Of a stretch of DNA of 14,543 nt, positions 1-7,622 are shown in pieces. The position numbers and the translations under genes are program-made. The notes beneath the pieces were generated by a model. It was not told where the DNA came from. It ran no database searches and saw nothing but the letters and a program-made list of their open reading frames with translations. The stretch covers positions 1 through 14,543 of the forward strand of contig JAJZAL010000131.1 of assembly GCA_021799405.1 (NCBI GenBank), read 5' to 3'. Within the stretch, counting starts at the first letter, position 1, and the number at the start of each line of letters is the position of its first letter. Source of the DNA: Acidobacteriota bacterium. Lineage in GTDB: Bacteria > Acidobacteriota > Terriglobia > Terriglobales > Acidobacteriaceae.

Positions 1-1
1 C

Positions 2-313
2 GAGGCCCTGCTCAAGGGCAACATGGCCGAAGTGGGCCGCCTGATGGCCGAGGCGCACTGGAGCTACAGCAAGGACTTTGAAGGCAGTTGCGTGGAGGCC
101 GACATCATGGTCGAGCTGGCCCAGGACCTTCCCGGCCTCATCGGCGCCCGCCTCACCGGCGGCGGTTTTGGCGGATGCACCATCAATCTGGTCGAGCAAA
201 AAGACGCTCCGGCATTCGCCCGGGAATTGGGCAGCCGCTATGCCGCCAGAACCGCGATTGTTCCACAGATCCACGTCTGTCATGCCTCAGGTGGAGCGCA
301 TCGCCTGGATTGA
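2..313 (+). CDS. galK: Galactokinase, C-terminal fragment (5' end outside window)
   Basis: This is the last 103 residues of a galactokinase, the GHMP-family kinase that phosphorylates galactose to galactose-1-phosphate with ATP in the cytoplasm (Leloir pathway). The frame is open from the window edge (EALLKGNMAEVGRLM...), so the start lies upstream. The segment covers the end of the GHMP C-terminal domain. It shows an MAEAHWSYSKDFEGSC stretch like the 'MAESHASMRDDFE' region of E. coli GalK, followed by the glycine-rich third GHMP motif GARLTGGGFGGCTINLV, which is highly specific for galactokinases. It ends at a TGA with a normal-looking C terminus (IHVCHASGGAHRLD). The next gene on the same strand encodes a glucan phosphorylase, which suggests a sugar-utilisation neighbourhood, but the 280-base gap and a predicted promoter argue for separate transcription. 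Identity is seen in the motif; only the 3' part can be judged. Confidence 0.93.
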   Translation, partial: EALLKGNMAEVGRLMAEAHWSYSKDFEGSCVEADIMVELAQDLPGLIGARLTGGGFGGCTINLVEQKDAPAFARELGSRYAARTAIVPQIHVCHASGGAHRLD

Positions 314-365
314 TCAAGAAGTGGATCAAAAGGCACGAATGATTTTCAAAACGTGGGACAAGAGA

Positions 366-407
366 ATGCGCACTGCGGAGACCGCCGCAGGCATCGGCAG
401 TGCGCAT
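366..407. repeat. Perfect 11-bp inverted repeat downstream of galK
   Basis: The arms at 366-376 (atgcgcactgc) and 397-407 (gcagtgcgcat) are exact reverse complements separated by 20 bases. The position 53 bases after the galK stop fits a 3' hairpin of the galK transcript. No T-run follows on either strand, so it is not a textbook intrinsic terminator. It could be an RNA-stabilising hairpin, a Rho-assisted stop or a protein site. Confidence 0.5.
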
Positions 408-440
408 CTCCTACATCTGGCGAGTCTTAACAAGTCCTGA

Positions 441-469
441 TTAACGATTACACCGTTCCTTGGTAAAAT
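441..469 (+). promoter_or_regulatory. Predicted sigma70-type promoter for glgP
   Basis: TTAACG (441-446, 4 of 6 to TTGACA) and TAAAAT (464-469, 5 of 6 to TATAAT) are separated by exactly 17 bases. Transcription would begin near 476, giving an untranslated leader of about 118 bases before the glgP ATG at 594. The prediction rests on sequence match and spacing only. Confidence 0.4.
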
Positions 470-593
470 CGGTTGAAGTCTTTCCCCAATGAAGACCGGG
501 TGAAAGAGTCCGAATCCCCGGCCGCTCGCCATTGGATATCGATTCCCACGATGCCGTTTGTGAGGTCGCAGGCGGTGTGGAGAAATTGAAACG

Positions 594-2357
594 ATGCAGA
601 CAAATTCTTCCAAGGCAAATTTTTACGTAGATTTCCCCAACTCCGGCAAGATCGCCTACTTCTCAATGGAGATTGCGATTCATCCGGAGATGCCCACCTA
701 CTCCGGCGGGCTGGGAGTTCTAGCCGGTGACACGCTGCGTTCGGCTGCCGATCTGAGCGTCCCGATGGTGGCCTTCACTCTTCTGCACCGGAAGGGATAT
801 TTCAGCCAGCATCTGGACAGCGCCGGAACCCAGAGCGAGGATATCCAGCCGTGGAATCCTGCCGATTTCTGCGCCGAAGAACCCGCCCGCATCACGGTTA
901 CTGTGGAAGGCCGCGTGGTGACCGTGCGCGCATGGCGCTATGACCTTGAAGGCCGCTCAGGCCATATAGTGCCCATCTACCTGCTCGACACTGATCTGGA
1001 TGGGAACTCTGGATGGGATCGCGGGCTGACCGACCATCTTTACGGCGGCGACACCAACTACCGCCTGCAGCAGGAGATCGTGCTGGGCATGGGTGGCGTG
1101 CGCATGGCCGCCGCGCTCGGCCTTCACGTGAATGTCTACCACATGAATGAGGGCCACGCCGCCCTGTTGACGCTGGCCCTGCTGGAGCAGCAGCTGGGCG
1201 GCGGGTTGCTGGACGTTCCCACCGAAGCCGACATCGAGCAGGTGCGCCGCAGGTGTGTTTTTACCACCCATACTCCGGTTCCCGCCGGCCACGACCGCTT
1301 CTCCACCGAGCAGGCCATCCGCATTCTGGGCGGCGACCGCACCGCGCGCCTTGAACGGCTAGGCTGTTTTCAGCAGAACCTGCTGAACATGACTCTGCTG
1401 GCGTTACGTTTCTCGCGCTACGCCAACGCCGTAGCCATGCAGCACGGCAAAGTTTCGCGCGAGATGTTTCCGGAGTTCACCATCGGCTCCATCACCAACG
1501 GCGTACACGCGCCGACCTGGATCTCCGACCCGGTCCAGCAATTGCTCGACGAGCACATTCCCGCCTGGCGGCAGGACACGCTTTGCCTGCGCAACGCCAT
1601 TGACCTGCCTGAAGCCAGGATTCGGATGGCTCACGCCCGCGCCAAAGGCGAGTTGCTGGCTGAGGTCGCCTCTCGCACTGGTTTGGTACTGAATCCCAAG
1701 GTGCTCACGCTGGGCTTTGCGCGCCGCGTCGCCACCTACAAGCGCGCCAACCTGCTCTTCAACGATCCGGAGCGGCTGGTGGAGATTGCGGCCGCAGCCG
1801 GCGGCCTGCAGATCCTCTTTGCCGGCAAGGCGCATCCCCAGGACGAGCCCGGCAAGGCGCTCATTCGTGAAGTCATCGACAATGCGGCCAGACTCTCGGA
1901 CGACGTCCTGCGCGTCGTCTACCTGGAAAATTATTCCTGGGACCTCGGCGCTCTCCTGACGGCAGGCGTCGATGTCTGGGTAAACACGCCGCGGCGGCCC
2001 TACGAAGCCTCCGGAACCAGTGGCATGAAAGCCGCTCTGAACGGCGTTCCCAGTCTGTCCGTCCTCGACGGATGGTGGATCGAAGGCTGTATTGAAGGCG
2101 TCACCGGCTGGGCCATCGAGGACGGCGCCGACGACGCCGAAGAGGCATCCGCGCTCTACAACAAGCTGGAAGCCGCCATTGTTCCGCTCTATCGCGATGA
2201 GCCGGACAAGTGGGCGCGCCTGATGCGCACCACGCTGGCCTTCAACGGTTCGTTCTTCAACACCCACCGCATGGTCATCCAGTACACACGCAACGCGTAC
2301 TATCCCACAAAGCCGGCCGCGCGTGTTCCGGTGCGTGAAGAGACCTACGCGGATTGA
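594..2357 (+). CDS. glgP: Alpha-glucan (glycogen/maltodextrin) phosphorylase, short form
   Basis: A 587-residue GT35-type phosphorylase that releases glucose-1-phosphate from alpha-1,4-glucans using pyridoxal phosphate and inorganic phosphate. Visible landmarks are YFSMEIAIHPEMPTYSGGLG (residues 22-41), the HMNEGHAALL segment (183-192), FTTHTPVPAGHDRF (223-236), NGVHAPTW (302-309), GFARRVATYKRANL (374-387) and EASGTSGMKAALNG (471-484). Lys479 in the last motif is the expected Schiff-base lysine for PLP. This GTSGMKAALNG wording is typical of the prokaryotic alpha-glucan phosphorylase branch (TIGR02094-like), not of the longer E. coli GlgP/MalP or animal enzymes of about 800 residues. Longer members carry an additional N-terminal region that is absent here, so the protein is essentially the catalytic core. 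The ATG at 594 is preceded by GGAG at 579-582 (spacing 11). It converges on dapB, leaving 69 bases between the stops. Confidence 0.95.
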   Translation: MQTNSSKANFYVDFPNSGKIAYFSMEIAIHPEMPTYSGGLGVLAGDTLRSAADLSVPMVAFTLLHRKGYFSQHLDSAGTQSEDIQPWNPADFCAEEPARITVTVEGRVVTVRAWRYDLEGRSGHIVPIYLLDTDLDGNSGWDRGLTDHLYGGDTNYRLQQEIVLGMGGVRMAAALGLHVNVYHMNEGHAALLTLALLEQQLGGGLLDVPTEADIEQVRRRCVFTTHTPVPAGHDRFSTEQAIRILGGDRTARLERLGCFQQNLLNMTLLALRFSRYANAVAMQHGKVSREMFPEFTIGSITNGVHAPTWISDPVQQLLDEHIPAWRQDTLCLRNAIDLPEARIRMAHARAKGELLAEVASRTGLVLNPKVLTLGFARRVATYKRANLLFNDPERLVEIAAAAGGLQILFAGKAHPQDEPGKALIREVIDNAARLSDDVLRVVYLENYSWDLGALLTAGVDVWVNTPRRPYEASGTSGMKAALNGVPSLSVLDGWWIEGCIEGVTGWAIEDGADDAEEASALYNKLEAAIVPLYRDEPDKWARLMRTTLAFNGSFFNTHRMVIQYTRNAYYPTKPAARVPVREETYAD

Positions 2358-2426
2358 TCGTCAGACATACAGGCGCCGCTTACAGAATCTTCAGAGAATT
2401 GCACAAGGCCCGGAACCACGGGACGT

Positions 2427-3104
2427 TTATAGCTGGTCGAAGATCTCGCGGAAGTCCCAGGCCCCGGATTTGCCGCCGAGCCACTCGGCGGCGCGGACTG
2501 CGCCCAGCGCAAAGCCGCGCCGGCTGTGAGCATCGTGGCGCAGTTCCAGCGTGTCACACTCGCTGACAGCGCGCAGCAGGTGCTCACCCTTGGCATCACC
2601 GATGCGGTGCGATGCGATGGGAACGTCAACGCCCGGCCTGACCGACTGAATAATCTCCTTGAGCGTAAGCGCGGTGCCCGAAGGAGCATCGAGCTTGGAA
2701 GTGTGGTGCGTCTCGTCGATGGAGAATTGGTAGCCGTCAAGCCTGGCCACCTCGGCAACCAGGCGGAAGAGTTTTTGCACGCCGATGGAGAAGTTGGTCC
2801 CGTAAAGCAGCCCGCCGCCACGCTTGATGGCCAGCGCCTTCATTTCGTTCAAATGCTCATACCAGCCGGTGGTGCCCACCACCATGCGTCCACCCAGTGC
2901 CAGCACCGCGCGCATGTTTTCTATCGCAGCCTCGGCATTCGTGAAATCGACGACCACATCGACGCCAGCGAGATTGGGCGCGGTGAGCGCCGAAGCGTGC
3001 TCATTTTCAGTGATGTCGAGCGCGCGCACGCCATGGCCGCGTTCGCGCGCCACTTCAGCGACGAGACTGCCGGTCTTTCCTTTGCCAAGTACGAGAATGA
3101 GCAT
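2427..3104 (-). CDS. dapB: 4-hydroxy-tetrahydrodipicolinate reductase
   Basis: DapB reduces 4-hydroxy-tetrahydrodipicolinate with NAD(P)H in diaminopimelate/lysine synthesis. The 225-residue product opens with a Rossmann dinucleotide-binding loop (LVLGKGKTGS, GxGxxG at residues 7-12), has GTTGW (77-81), NFSIGVQ (104-110) and the family signature ETHHTSKLDAPSGTAL (131-146). His133/His134 and Lys137 align with the catalytic His159/His160 and Lys163 of E. coli DapB. It is compact compared with about 270 residues in E. coli. I chose the ATG at 3104 because GGGAG lies 8 bases upstream (3113-3117) and the Rossmann strand begins at once; an in-frame codon at 3179 adds 25 unrelated residues. It lies 183 bases downstream of lysC behind a terminator-like hairpin, so it may have its own promoter or depend on read-through. 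Confidence 0.94.
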   Translation of the reverse strand: MLILVLGKGKTGSLVAEVARERGHGVRALDITENEHASALTAPNLAGVDVVVDFTNAEAAIENMRAVLALGGRMVVGTTGWYEHLNEMKALAIKRGGGLLYGTNFSIGVQKLFRLVAEVARLDGYQFSIDETHHTSKLDAPSGTALTLKEIIQSVRPGVDVPIASHRIGDAKGEHLLRAVSECDTLELRHDAHSRRGFALGAVRAAEWLGGKSGAWDFREIFDQL

Positions 3105-3235
3105 CTTTTGGCTCCCAGATCCAGGCTTCCAGCTCCAGGCGATCACAGATGGGGTGTTGCTTCCCCACGCTCCCTCCACGGCCAGAAGTCCTCAATCATT
3201 GTGGCGCATTCCGCTGAAGGTTGAAAGTCTCAGCC

Positions 3236-3282
3236 AGAAAAAACAAAAGTAGCTGCGGGCTTTGCACCAGAAGCCGAGAGCT
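3236..3282 (-). terminator. Terminator-like hairpin with T-run between lysC and dapB
   Basis: Read on the minus strand just after the lysC stop, the sequence can fold as AGCT (3279-3282), a 3x3 internal loop, GGCTT (3271-3275), an 8-base loop, then AAGCC (3258-3262) and AGCT (3251-3254). An interrupted T-tract follows: four Ts, a G and seven Ts (3248-3237). The T-tract is convincing; the stem is short and interrupted, so termination is probably partial. It lies between two genes of the same pathway on the same strand. Confidence 0.5.
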
Positions 3283-3287
3283 GCGAG

Positions 3288-4712
3288 CTAGGATTTGGAC
3301 GCCAGAAACTGCTTTCTCGCCGCCACGTCAAAGACCACCGGGTCGGGATCCCTGAAGAAGGCCGCGTGCAGAGAGCGCACCGCCTCATCCGCATCGTCTT
3401 CCTCGATCATGAAGCTCATGTTGATCTCGCTGGCGCCCTGCGAGATCATGCGCACATTGATGTGACGGATCGCACTGAAGACCTGCGCGGCGATGCCGTT
3501 CTGGCCACGGATATCTTCGCCTACCATGCAGACCAGCGCCTTCCTGCCTTCGTATTTCACGTCGGCCAGGCGGCTCAGGTCGGCGGCGATAGCCGGCAGC
3601 TTGTCATTCGAATCCACGGTGAGCGAGACGCTCACCTCGCTGGTTGAAACCATATCGACCGGGCACTGATGCTTGTCAAAGACATCGAAGATCTGGCGCA
3701 GATAGCCGTGCGTCATCAGCATGCGGCTGGCCACTACGTCGATGATGCTCAGCTTCTTCTTGACGGAGATCGACTTGAAAGGGCTCTTGCAGTGTGGGGC
3801 GAGCGAGATGATGCGCGTGCCCTCGCAGGCGGCATTGCGGCTGTTGAGCACGAGGACGGGGATGTTCTTCTTGACAGCCGGCAGGATGGTGGCCGGATGC
3901 AGCACCTTGGCCCCGAAGTAGGCCAGCTCGGCCGCCTCCTCGAAGCTGATGACCTTGACGCGCAAGGCATCGGGACAGACGCGCGGATCGGTGGTCATAA
4001 TGCCGTCCACGTCGGTCCAGATCTCGATGGCTTCGGCCGAAAGCGCGCCGCCCACCAGCGCGCCGGTAAAGTCGGAACCGCCGCGGCCCAGCGTAGTGGT
4101 AATGCCGGCTTCGTTGGATGCGATGAAGCCACCCATCACGGGCACTTTACCCTGGTTGACGAGAGGGCGAAGCTTCTCAGCCGCGCGCTTTTCGATGATG
4201 TCGTCCTGCGGAACCGCCTTCTGGAATTGCGAATCGGTGATGATAACTTCGCGCGCGTCCACGTGGGCCGCCGGGATGCCGCACTCGCAAAAGGCGGCGG
4301 CAACGATGCGGCTGGAGATGCGTTCACCGTAGCTGACGATCAGGTCGGAGATGCGAGGAGTGAGTTCGAGGATCGCCGCCAGGCCGCGCAGAATCTCGTC
4401 GAGCGCGTCGAACTTCCGGTCGATCACTTCAAGAAGGGCGGCACAGCCGGCCGGATCCTTGACCAGTGCGATGGCGGTATCGCGGTGACGCGAGCGCAAA
4501 CGCGAGCTGATGGCCAGTGCTCCCGTGCGATCGCCCTGCGCGGCGGCTGCGGCCGCGCGCAGCAACTGATCCGTCACCTTGGCCATCGCGCTGACAACCA
4601 CCACCGGGCTCTTTCCGTTGGCGATGCGTCCGGCAACGATGGCCGCGGTGCGGCCGATGGCGGCCGGGTCTTCGACCGACGTGCCGCCAAACTTCATAAC
4701 AACCAGGTTCAT
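3288..4712 (-). CDS. lysC: Aspartate kinase with C-terminal ACT domains
   Basis: Aspartokinase phosphorylates aspartate, the first committed step towards lysine/DAP, threonine and methionine. The 474-residue protein begins with the nucleotide-binding KFGGTS motif (residues 7-12), has the kinase signature TLGRGGSDFTG (207-217) and IWTDVDGIMTTDPR (231-244), and ends in two ACT-type regulatory domains (roughly 318-385 and 395-455; note DMVSTSEVSVSLTVD at 353-367 and ISQGASEINMSF at 423-434). This architecture matches monofunctional allosteric LysC-type enzymes, so feedback inhibition by lysine and/or threonine is expected from the family but not provable here. There is no fused homoserine dehydrogenase. 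The ATG at 4712 directly precedes the KFGGTS strand, with a purine-rich GGGAAG about 8 bases upstream; an in-frame start at 4787 would overlap asd. It lies 49 bases after the asd stop, consistent with cotranscription. Confidence 0.95.
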   Translation of the reverse strand: MNLVVMKFGGTSVEDPAAIGRTAAIVAGRIANGKSPVVVVSAMAKVTDQLLRAAAAAAQGDRTGALAISSRLRSRHRDTAIALVKDPAGCAALLEVIDRKFDALDEILRGLAAILELTPRISDLIVSYGERISSRIVAAAFCECGIPAAHVDAREVIITDSQFQKAVPQDDIIEKRAAEKLRPLVNQGKVPVMGGFIASNEAGITTTLGRGGSDFTGALVGGALSAEAIEIWTDVDGIMTTDPRVCPDALRVKVISFEEAAELAYFGAKVLHPATILPAVKKNIPVLVLNSRNAACEGTRIISLAPHCKSPFKSISVKKKLSIIDVVASRMLMTHGYLRQIFDVFDKHQCPVDMVSTSEVSVSLTVDSNDKLPAIAADLSRLADVKYEGRKALVCMVGEDIRGQNGIAAQVFSAIRHINVRMISQGASEINMSFMIEEDDADEAVRSLHAAFFRDPDPVVFDVAARKQFLASKS

Positions 4713-4761
4713 CTGAGTCTTCCCATCGTTGCTCGCGGGTCTGGTTCCGGCATTTGAGCCC

Positions 4762-5862
4762 TCAGGCGCGCGCCGCCGCGGCCGCAACAGGTTCCAGTTT
4801 GCCCAGACTCGCCAGCAGTTCGGCGTTGAGGATAGCCGCTCCGGCCGCTCCGCGAATGGTGTTGTGCGAGAGGACGGTAAACTTCCAGTCCAGCAGATTG
4901 CAGGGGCGCAGCCGGCCCACGGTCACGGCCATGCCGCGGCCGCGGTTGCGGTCCAGACGAGGCTGCGGCCGGTCGTTTTGCGGAGCCCACTCGATCGGCT
5001 GCTCCGGGGCCATTGGCAATCCCTGACCGGCGAGCGGGCGAAACTCCGCCCAGGCCGCCAGAATGTCTTCGCGGGTGACCGGCCGACCCAGCTTGTTACC
5101 GAGCTTGATAGAGACGCTCTCGGTGTGGCCGTCCTCGACCGCGACGCGGTTGCAGTGGGCGCTGATACGCGCCTTGAGCGGCGCGACGGCGTGGCCTTCA
5201 AGCCTGCCCAGCAGCTTCAGCGTCTCGGCCTCCATCTTCTCTTCTTCGCTGCCGATGTAGGGGATCACGTTACCGAGGATGTCCATGGAGGGCACCCCGG
5301 GATAGCCCGCTCCGGAAACCGCCTGCATCGTCGTCACAAAGATCTGCTCGATACCGAAGCGCTCCTCGATCGGCTTGAGAGCCATCACCAGCCCGATGGT
5401 GGAGCAATTCGGATTGGTCACCATATAGCCGCCCGATTCGCGGCGCGAGGGCTGTTCCTCGATCAGGTGCAGATGCTCGGCGTTGATCTCGGGAATCACC
5501 AGGGGCACGTTGGGCGCCATGCGGTAGGCGCTGGAGTTCGAAACCACGGCGCAGCCGGCGTTGGCGAACTTCGGCTCCAGCTCACGGGCGATGGCGGCGT
5601 CGAGCGCGGCAAAGATGATCTTCGGCGTTCCCTCCGGCTCGGCCGGCGAAACGGTCATCCTGGCAATCCGCTCGGGCAGCGGAGTGTCCAGCCGCCACTT
5701 GGCGGCCTCGCCATAGGGCTTGCCGCTTGACCGGTCGCTGGCTGCAAGCCAGGTAATCTCGAACCAGGGGTGGTTTTCGAGCAGTTGGATGAACCGTTGG
5801 CCGACCATTCCGGTCGCGCCCAGGATGCCAATAGGATGCTTTGTCTTCATGGTAGTGAACAT
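4762..5862 (-). CDS. asd: Aspartate-semialdehyde dehydrogenase, archaeal/fungal-type
   Basis: Asd reduces aspartyl-4-phosphate to aspartate-4-semialdehyde with NADPH, between LysC and DapA/DapB. The 366-residue product has an N-terminal Rossmann motif ([13 protein letters not shown], residues 12-24), the catalytic cysteine in NPNCSTIG (Cys153), Gln180 in [13 protein letters not shown], and the active-site histidine in RISAHCNRV (His236). The stretch [24 protein letters not shown] (191-214) resembles the archaeal/yeast HOM2 class more than the classic E. coli Asd, so I place it in that branch. The start is uncertain: ATG at 5862 or, four codons later, at 5850; neither has a strong Shine-Dalgarno sequence. 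The C terminus ends in an Ala-rich tail (VAAAAARA). It lies 39 bases after the isocitrate dehydrogenase stop and 49 bases before lysC, fitting an operon. Confidence 0.94.
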   Translation of the reverse strand: MFTTMKTKHPIGILGATGMVGQRFIQLLENHPWFEITWLAASDRSSGKPYGEAAKWRLDTPLPERIARMTVSPAEPEGTPKIIFAALDAAIARELEPKFANAGCAVVSNSSAYRMAPNVPLVIPEINAEHLHLIEEQPSRRESGGYMVTNPNCSTIGLVMALKPIEERFGIEQIFVTTMQAVSGAGYPGVPSMDILGNVIPYIGSEEEKMEAETLKLLGRLEGHAVAPLKARISAHCNRVAVEDGHTESVSIKLGNKLGRPVTREDILAAWAEFRPLAGQGLPMAPEQPIEWAPQNDRPQPRLDRNRGRGMAVTVGRLRPCNLLDWKFTVLSHNTIRGAAGAAILNAELLASLGKLEPVAAAAARA

Positions 5863-5901
5863 TCCAGTGTACTAGAGGATGCTCACCGCCGCAGCGTTTC
5901 C

Positions 5902-6915
5902 TTATCCCATGGCCTCCAGCACGGCATCGGCGAACTGGCTGGTTCCGGCCGTTCCGCCGACGTCGCGGGTGAGGGTTTTGCGCTCGGAATAGACGGTTTC
6001 CAGGGCCTTTTGCAACCTGTCTGCAGCGGCTATTTCGTCCAGGTGGCGCAGCATGAGGATGGCCGACTGCAGCAGCGCCGTGGGGTTCGCCACATCTTTG
6101 CCGGCAATGTCGGGCGCCGAGCCGTGTACCGCCTCGAAGATGGCGCACTCCGCGCCCAGGTTTGCCCCGGGCACCAGGCCCAGCCCACCCACCAGCCCCG
6201 CGCACAAGTCGCTCACAATGTCGCCATAAAGATTTTCGAGCAGCAAGGTGTCGTACTGGAAAGGGTTCATCACCAGTTGCATGCAGGTGTTGTCGATCAG
6301 GTGCTCGCCGTAAATAATGTCAGGAAACTGCTCGGCCACCTGCCGGGCACAGCGCAGAAAGAGCCCGTCGGAAAGCTTCATAATGTTGGCCTTATGGACG
6401 GAGTGGATCTTTTTGCGGCCGTGCTTGCGCGCGTACTCGAAGGCAAACCGGGCGATGCGCGTCGAGCCTTTCTCGCTGATGACCTTGATGCTCTCCACCA
6501 CGCCGGGCACCACTTCATGTTCCAGACCCACGTACTCGCCCTCGGTGTTTTCGCGCACGATGATCAGGTCCACGCCGGGCCACTTCGTCACCAGCCCAGG
6601 CAGGGCGCGGACGGGGCGAAAGTTGGCGAAGAGGTCGAACTTCTTGCGCAGCGTGACGTTGATGCTCTTGAAGCCGCCGCCGATGGGCGTCGTCACCGGA
6701 CCCTTCAACGCCACACGATTGCGCTCGATAGAGGCATAGAGCGCGGCGGGAATGTACTCGCCGTGAATCTCAAAAGCTTCGGCACCGGCGGCGAAGCGCT
6801 CCCACTCGAATTTGACGCCGGTCGCTTCGAGAATGCGAACCACGGCCTGCGACACTTCCGGCCCGATACCGTCGCCGGGAATCAGCGTGATCCTGTGGGT
6901 CTTTGTTTCTGACAT
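5902..6915 (-). CDS. icd: NAD-dependent isocitrate dehydrogenase (IDH3-like)
   Basis: A 337-residue member of the beta-decarboxylating dehydrogenase family. It opens with ITLIPGDGIGPEV (residues 9-21). In the substrate loop, KSINVTLRKKFDLFANFRP carries Ser84, Asn86 and Arg90, the S-x-N-x-x-x-R pattern of isocitrate dehydrogenases; isopropylmalate dehydrogenases have a different, Leu-rich loop here. RENTEGEYVGLEH (121-133), HKANIMKLSDGLF (174-186) and Asp208/232/236 provide the metal and substrate sites. HGSAPDIAGKDVANPTA (264-280) has Asp269-Ile270 where NADP enzymes such as E. coli Icd have Lys-Tyr, indicating NAD use. The whole sequence closely follows the mitochondrial IDH3 alpha subunit. 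The ATG at 6915 has AGGAG 9 bases upstream, inside the 24-base gap after nrdR. Homoisocitrate or isopropylmalate dehydrogenase is the alternative, but the loop argues against both. Confidence 0.88.
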   Translation of the reverse strand: MSETKTHRITLIPGDGIGPEVSQAVVRILEATGVKFEWERFAAGAEAFEIHGEYIPAALYASIERNRVALKGPVTTPIGGGFKSINVTLRKKFDLFANFRPVRALPGLVTKWPGVDLIIVRENTEGEYVGLEHEVVPGVVESIKVISEKGSTRIARFAFEYARKHGRKKIHSVHKANIMKLSDGLFLRCARQVAEQFPDIIYGEHLIDNTCMQLVMNPFQYDTLLLENLYGDIVSDLCAGLVGGLGLVPGANLGAECAIFEAVHGSAPDIAGKDVANPTALLQSAILMLRHLDEIAAADRLQKALETVYSERKTLTRDVGGTAGTSQFADAVLEAMG

Positions 6916-6939
6916 GGCGTTCAGCTCCTAGCTGCTCTT

Positions 6940-7416
6940 TCATTTCTTCGTCTTCACCGGCCGATGGCTGTCCAGCAGCTCTTCCAGTTCTTCCTTGAAC
7001 TCACGTACGTCTTTGAAGTCCCGGTAGACGGACGCGAAGCGGATGTACGCCACCGTGTCCAGCCCCTTCAGGTGATTCATGATCAGCTCGCCGATCTCGC
7101 GCGTGGATCGCTCCCGCTCGGGCGCGTCCACCAGGTAAGTCTCAACCGCATCGACGATCGCCTCCAGCTTGCTCGACGGCACCGGACGCTTTTCGCAGGC
7201 GCGCAGCAGACCGCTGAGCACTTTCTGGCGGTCAAAGCGCTCGCGGCGACCGTCCTTCTTTACCACCATGTAAGGAATCTCGTCGATGCGCTCATAGGTG
7301 GTGAAGCGCCGGTTGCAGCGCTCGCACTCCCGCCGCCGCCGGATGGAATCGGCCTCTTTGCTTTCGCGCGAGTCCACCACCCGGTCCTGCCCGAAGCCAC
7401 AATACGGACACTTCAT
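6940..7416 (-). CDS. nrdR: Transcriptional repressor NrdR
   Basis: NrdR represses ribonucleotide reductase genes in response to nucleotide binding by its ATP-cone. The 158-residue protein starts MKCPYCGFGQDRVVDSRES, with a four-cysteine zinc ribbon (Cys3, Cys6, Cys31, Cys34) and the invariant ERCNRRFTTYE (residues 32-42). An ATP-cone follows, from about residue 49 (VVKKDGRRERFDRQKVLSGL) to about 139. Length and motif order are those of full-length NrdR. I chose the ATG at 7416 because the family begins exactly at MKCPxC; the longer frame back to 7629 would run through the intergenic region into poxB. No good Shine-Dalgarno is visible. A TAAAAT (7427-7432, minus strand) ends only 10 bases upstream of the ATG, but no matching -35 was found. 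It is the first gene of the minus-strand series with icd, asd and lysC. No nrd structural genes are in the window. Confidence 0.95.
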   Translation of the reverse strand: MKCPYCGFGQDRVVDSRESKEADSIRRRRECERCNRRFTTYERIDEIPYMVVKKDGRRERFDRQKVLSGLLRACEKRPVPSSKLEAIVDAVETYLVDAPERERSTREIGELIMNHLKGLDTVAYIRFASVYRDFKDVREFKEELEELLDSHRPVKTKK

Positions 7417-7594
7417 GCTAAGGGCGATTTTACGGCATAAGTCGGTAAGGCGCAGGGGCTTGCCGCAGAACGGCATCTCACGGTGCGGGAAGATTGGGCG
7501 GACAGCTTGCACCGCCGCGGACCCGGCTGCATCAACCAAGGTAAAGGAGCTTCTGCAGCCGCCGGGGAGCCGACTCAACAAGCGATTTCCCTTC

Positions 7595-7609
7595 CTGCCG
7601 AGCCGGCAG
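7595..7609. repeat. Short hairpin (6-bp stem, 3-base loop) before poxB
   Basis: CTGCCG (7595-7600) and CGGCAG (7604-7609) form a perfect inverted repeat 13 bases upstream of the poxB ATG. It could limit ribosome access or act as an operator half-site pair. It is short and GC-rich, so chance is also plausible. Confidence 0.25.
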
Positions 7610-7622
7610 AAGAATCCGCGCC

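Noticed and set aside
1404..2267. Minus-strand open frame of 287 codons opposite glgP
   Set aside because: Shadow of a well-supported phosphorylase; no family features.
2358..2426. Intrinsic terminator between convergent glgP and dapB
   Set aside because: Only a 4-bp CCCG/CGGG stem is visible and no T-run follows on either strand.
3669..4757. Long plus-strand open frame of 362 codons opposite lysC
   Set aside because: It is the antisense shadow of the GC-rich lysC gene; composition is His/Arg/Asp-rich with no domain, while lysC has clear motifs.
4729..6912. Long plus-strand open frames opposite asd and icd
   Set aside because: Both are antisense shadows produced by high GC at third codon positions; no recognisable motifs or ribosome sites.
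7427..7432. TAAAAT as an nrdR -10 box giving a nearly leaderless transcript
   Set aside because: No -35-like sequence is found at 16-18 bases spacing, so a single 5-of-6 hexamer is not enough to call a promoter.
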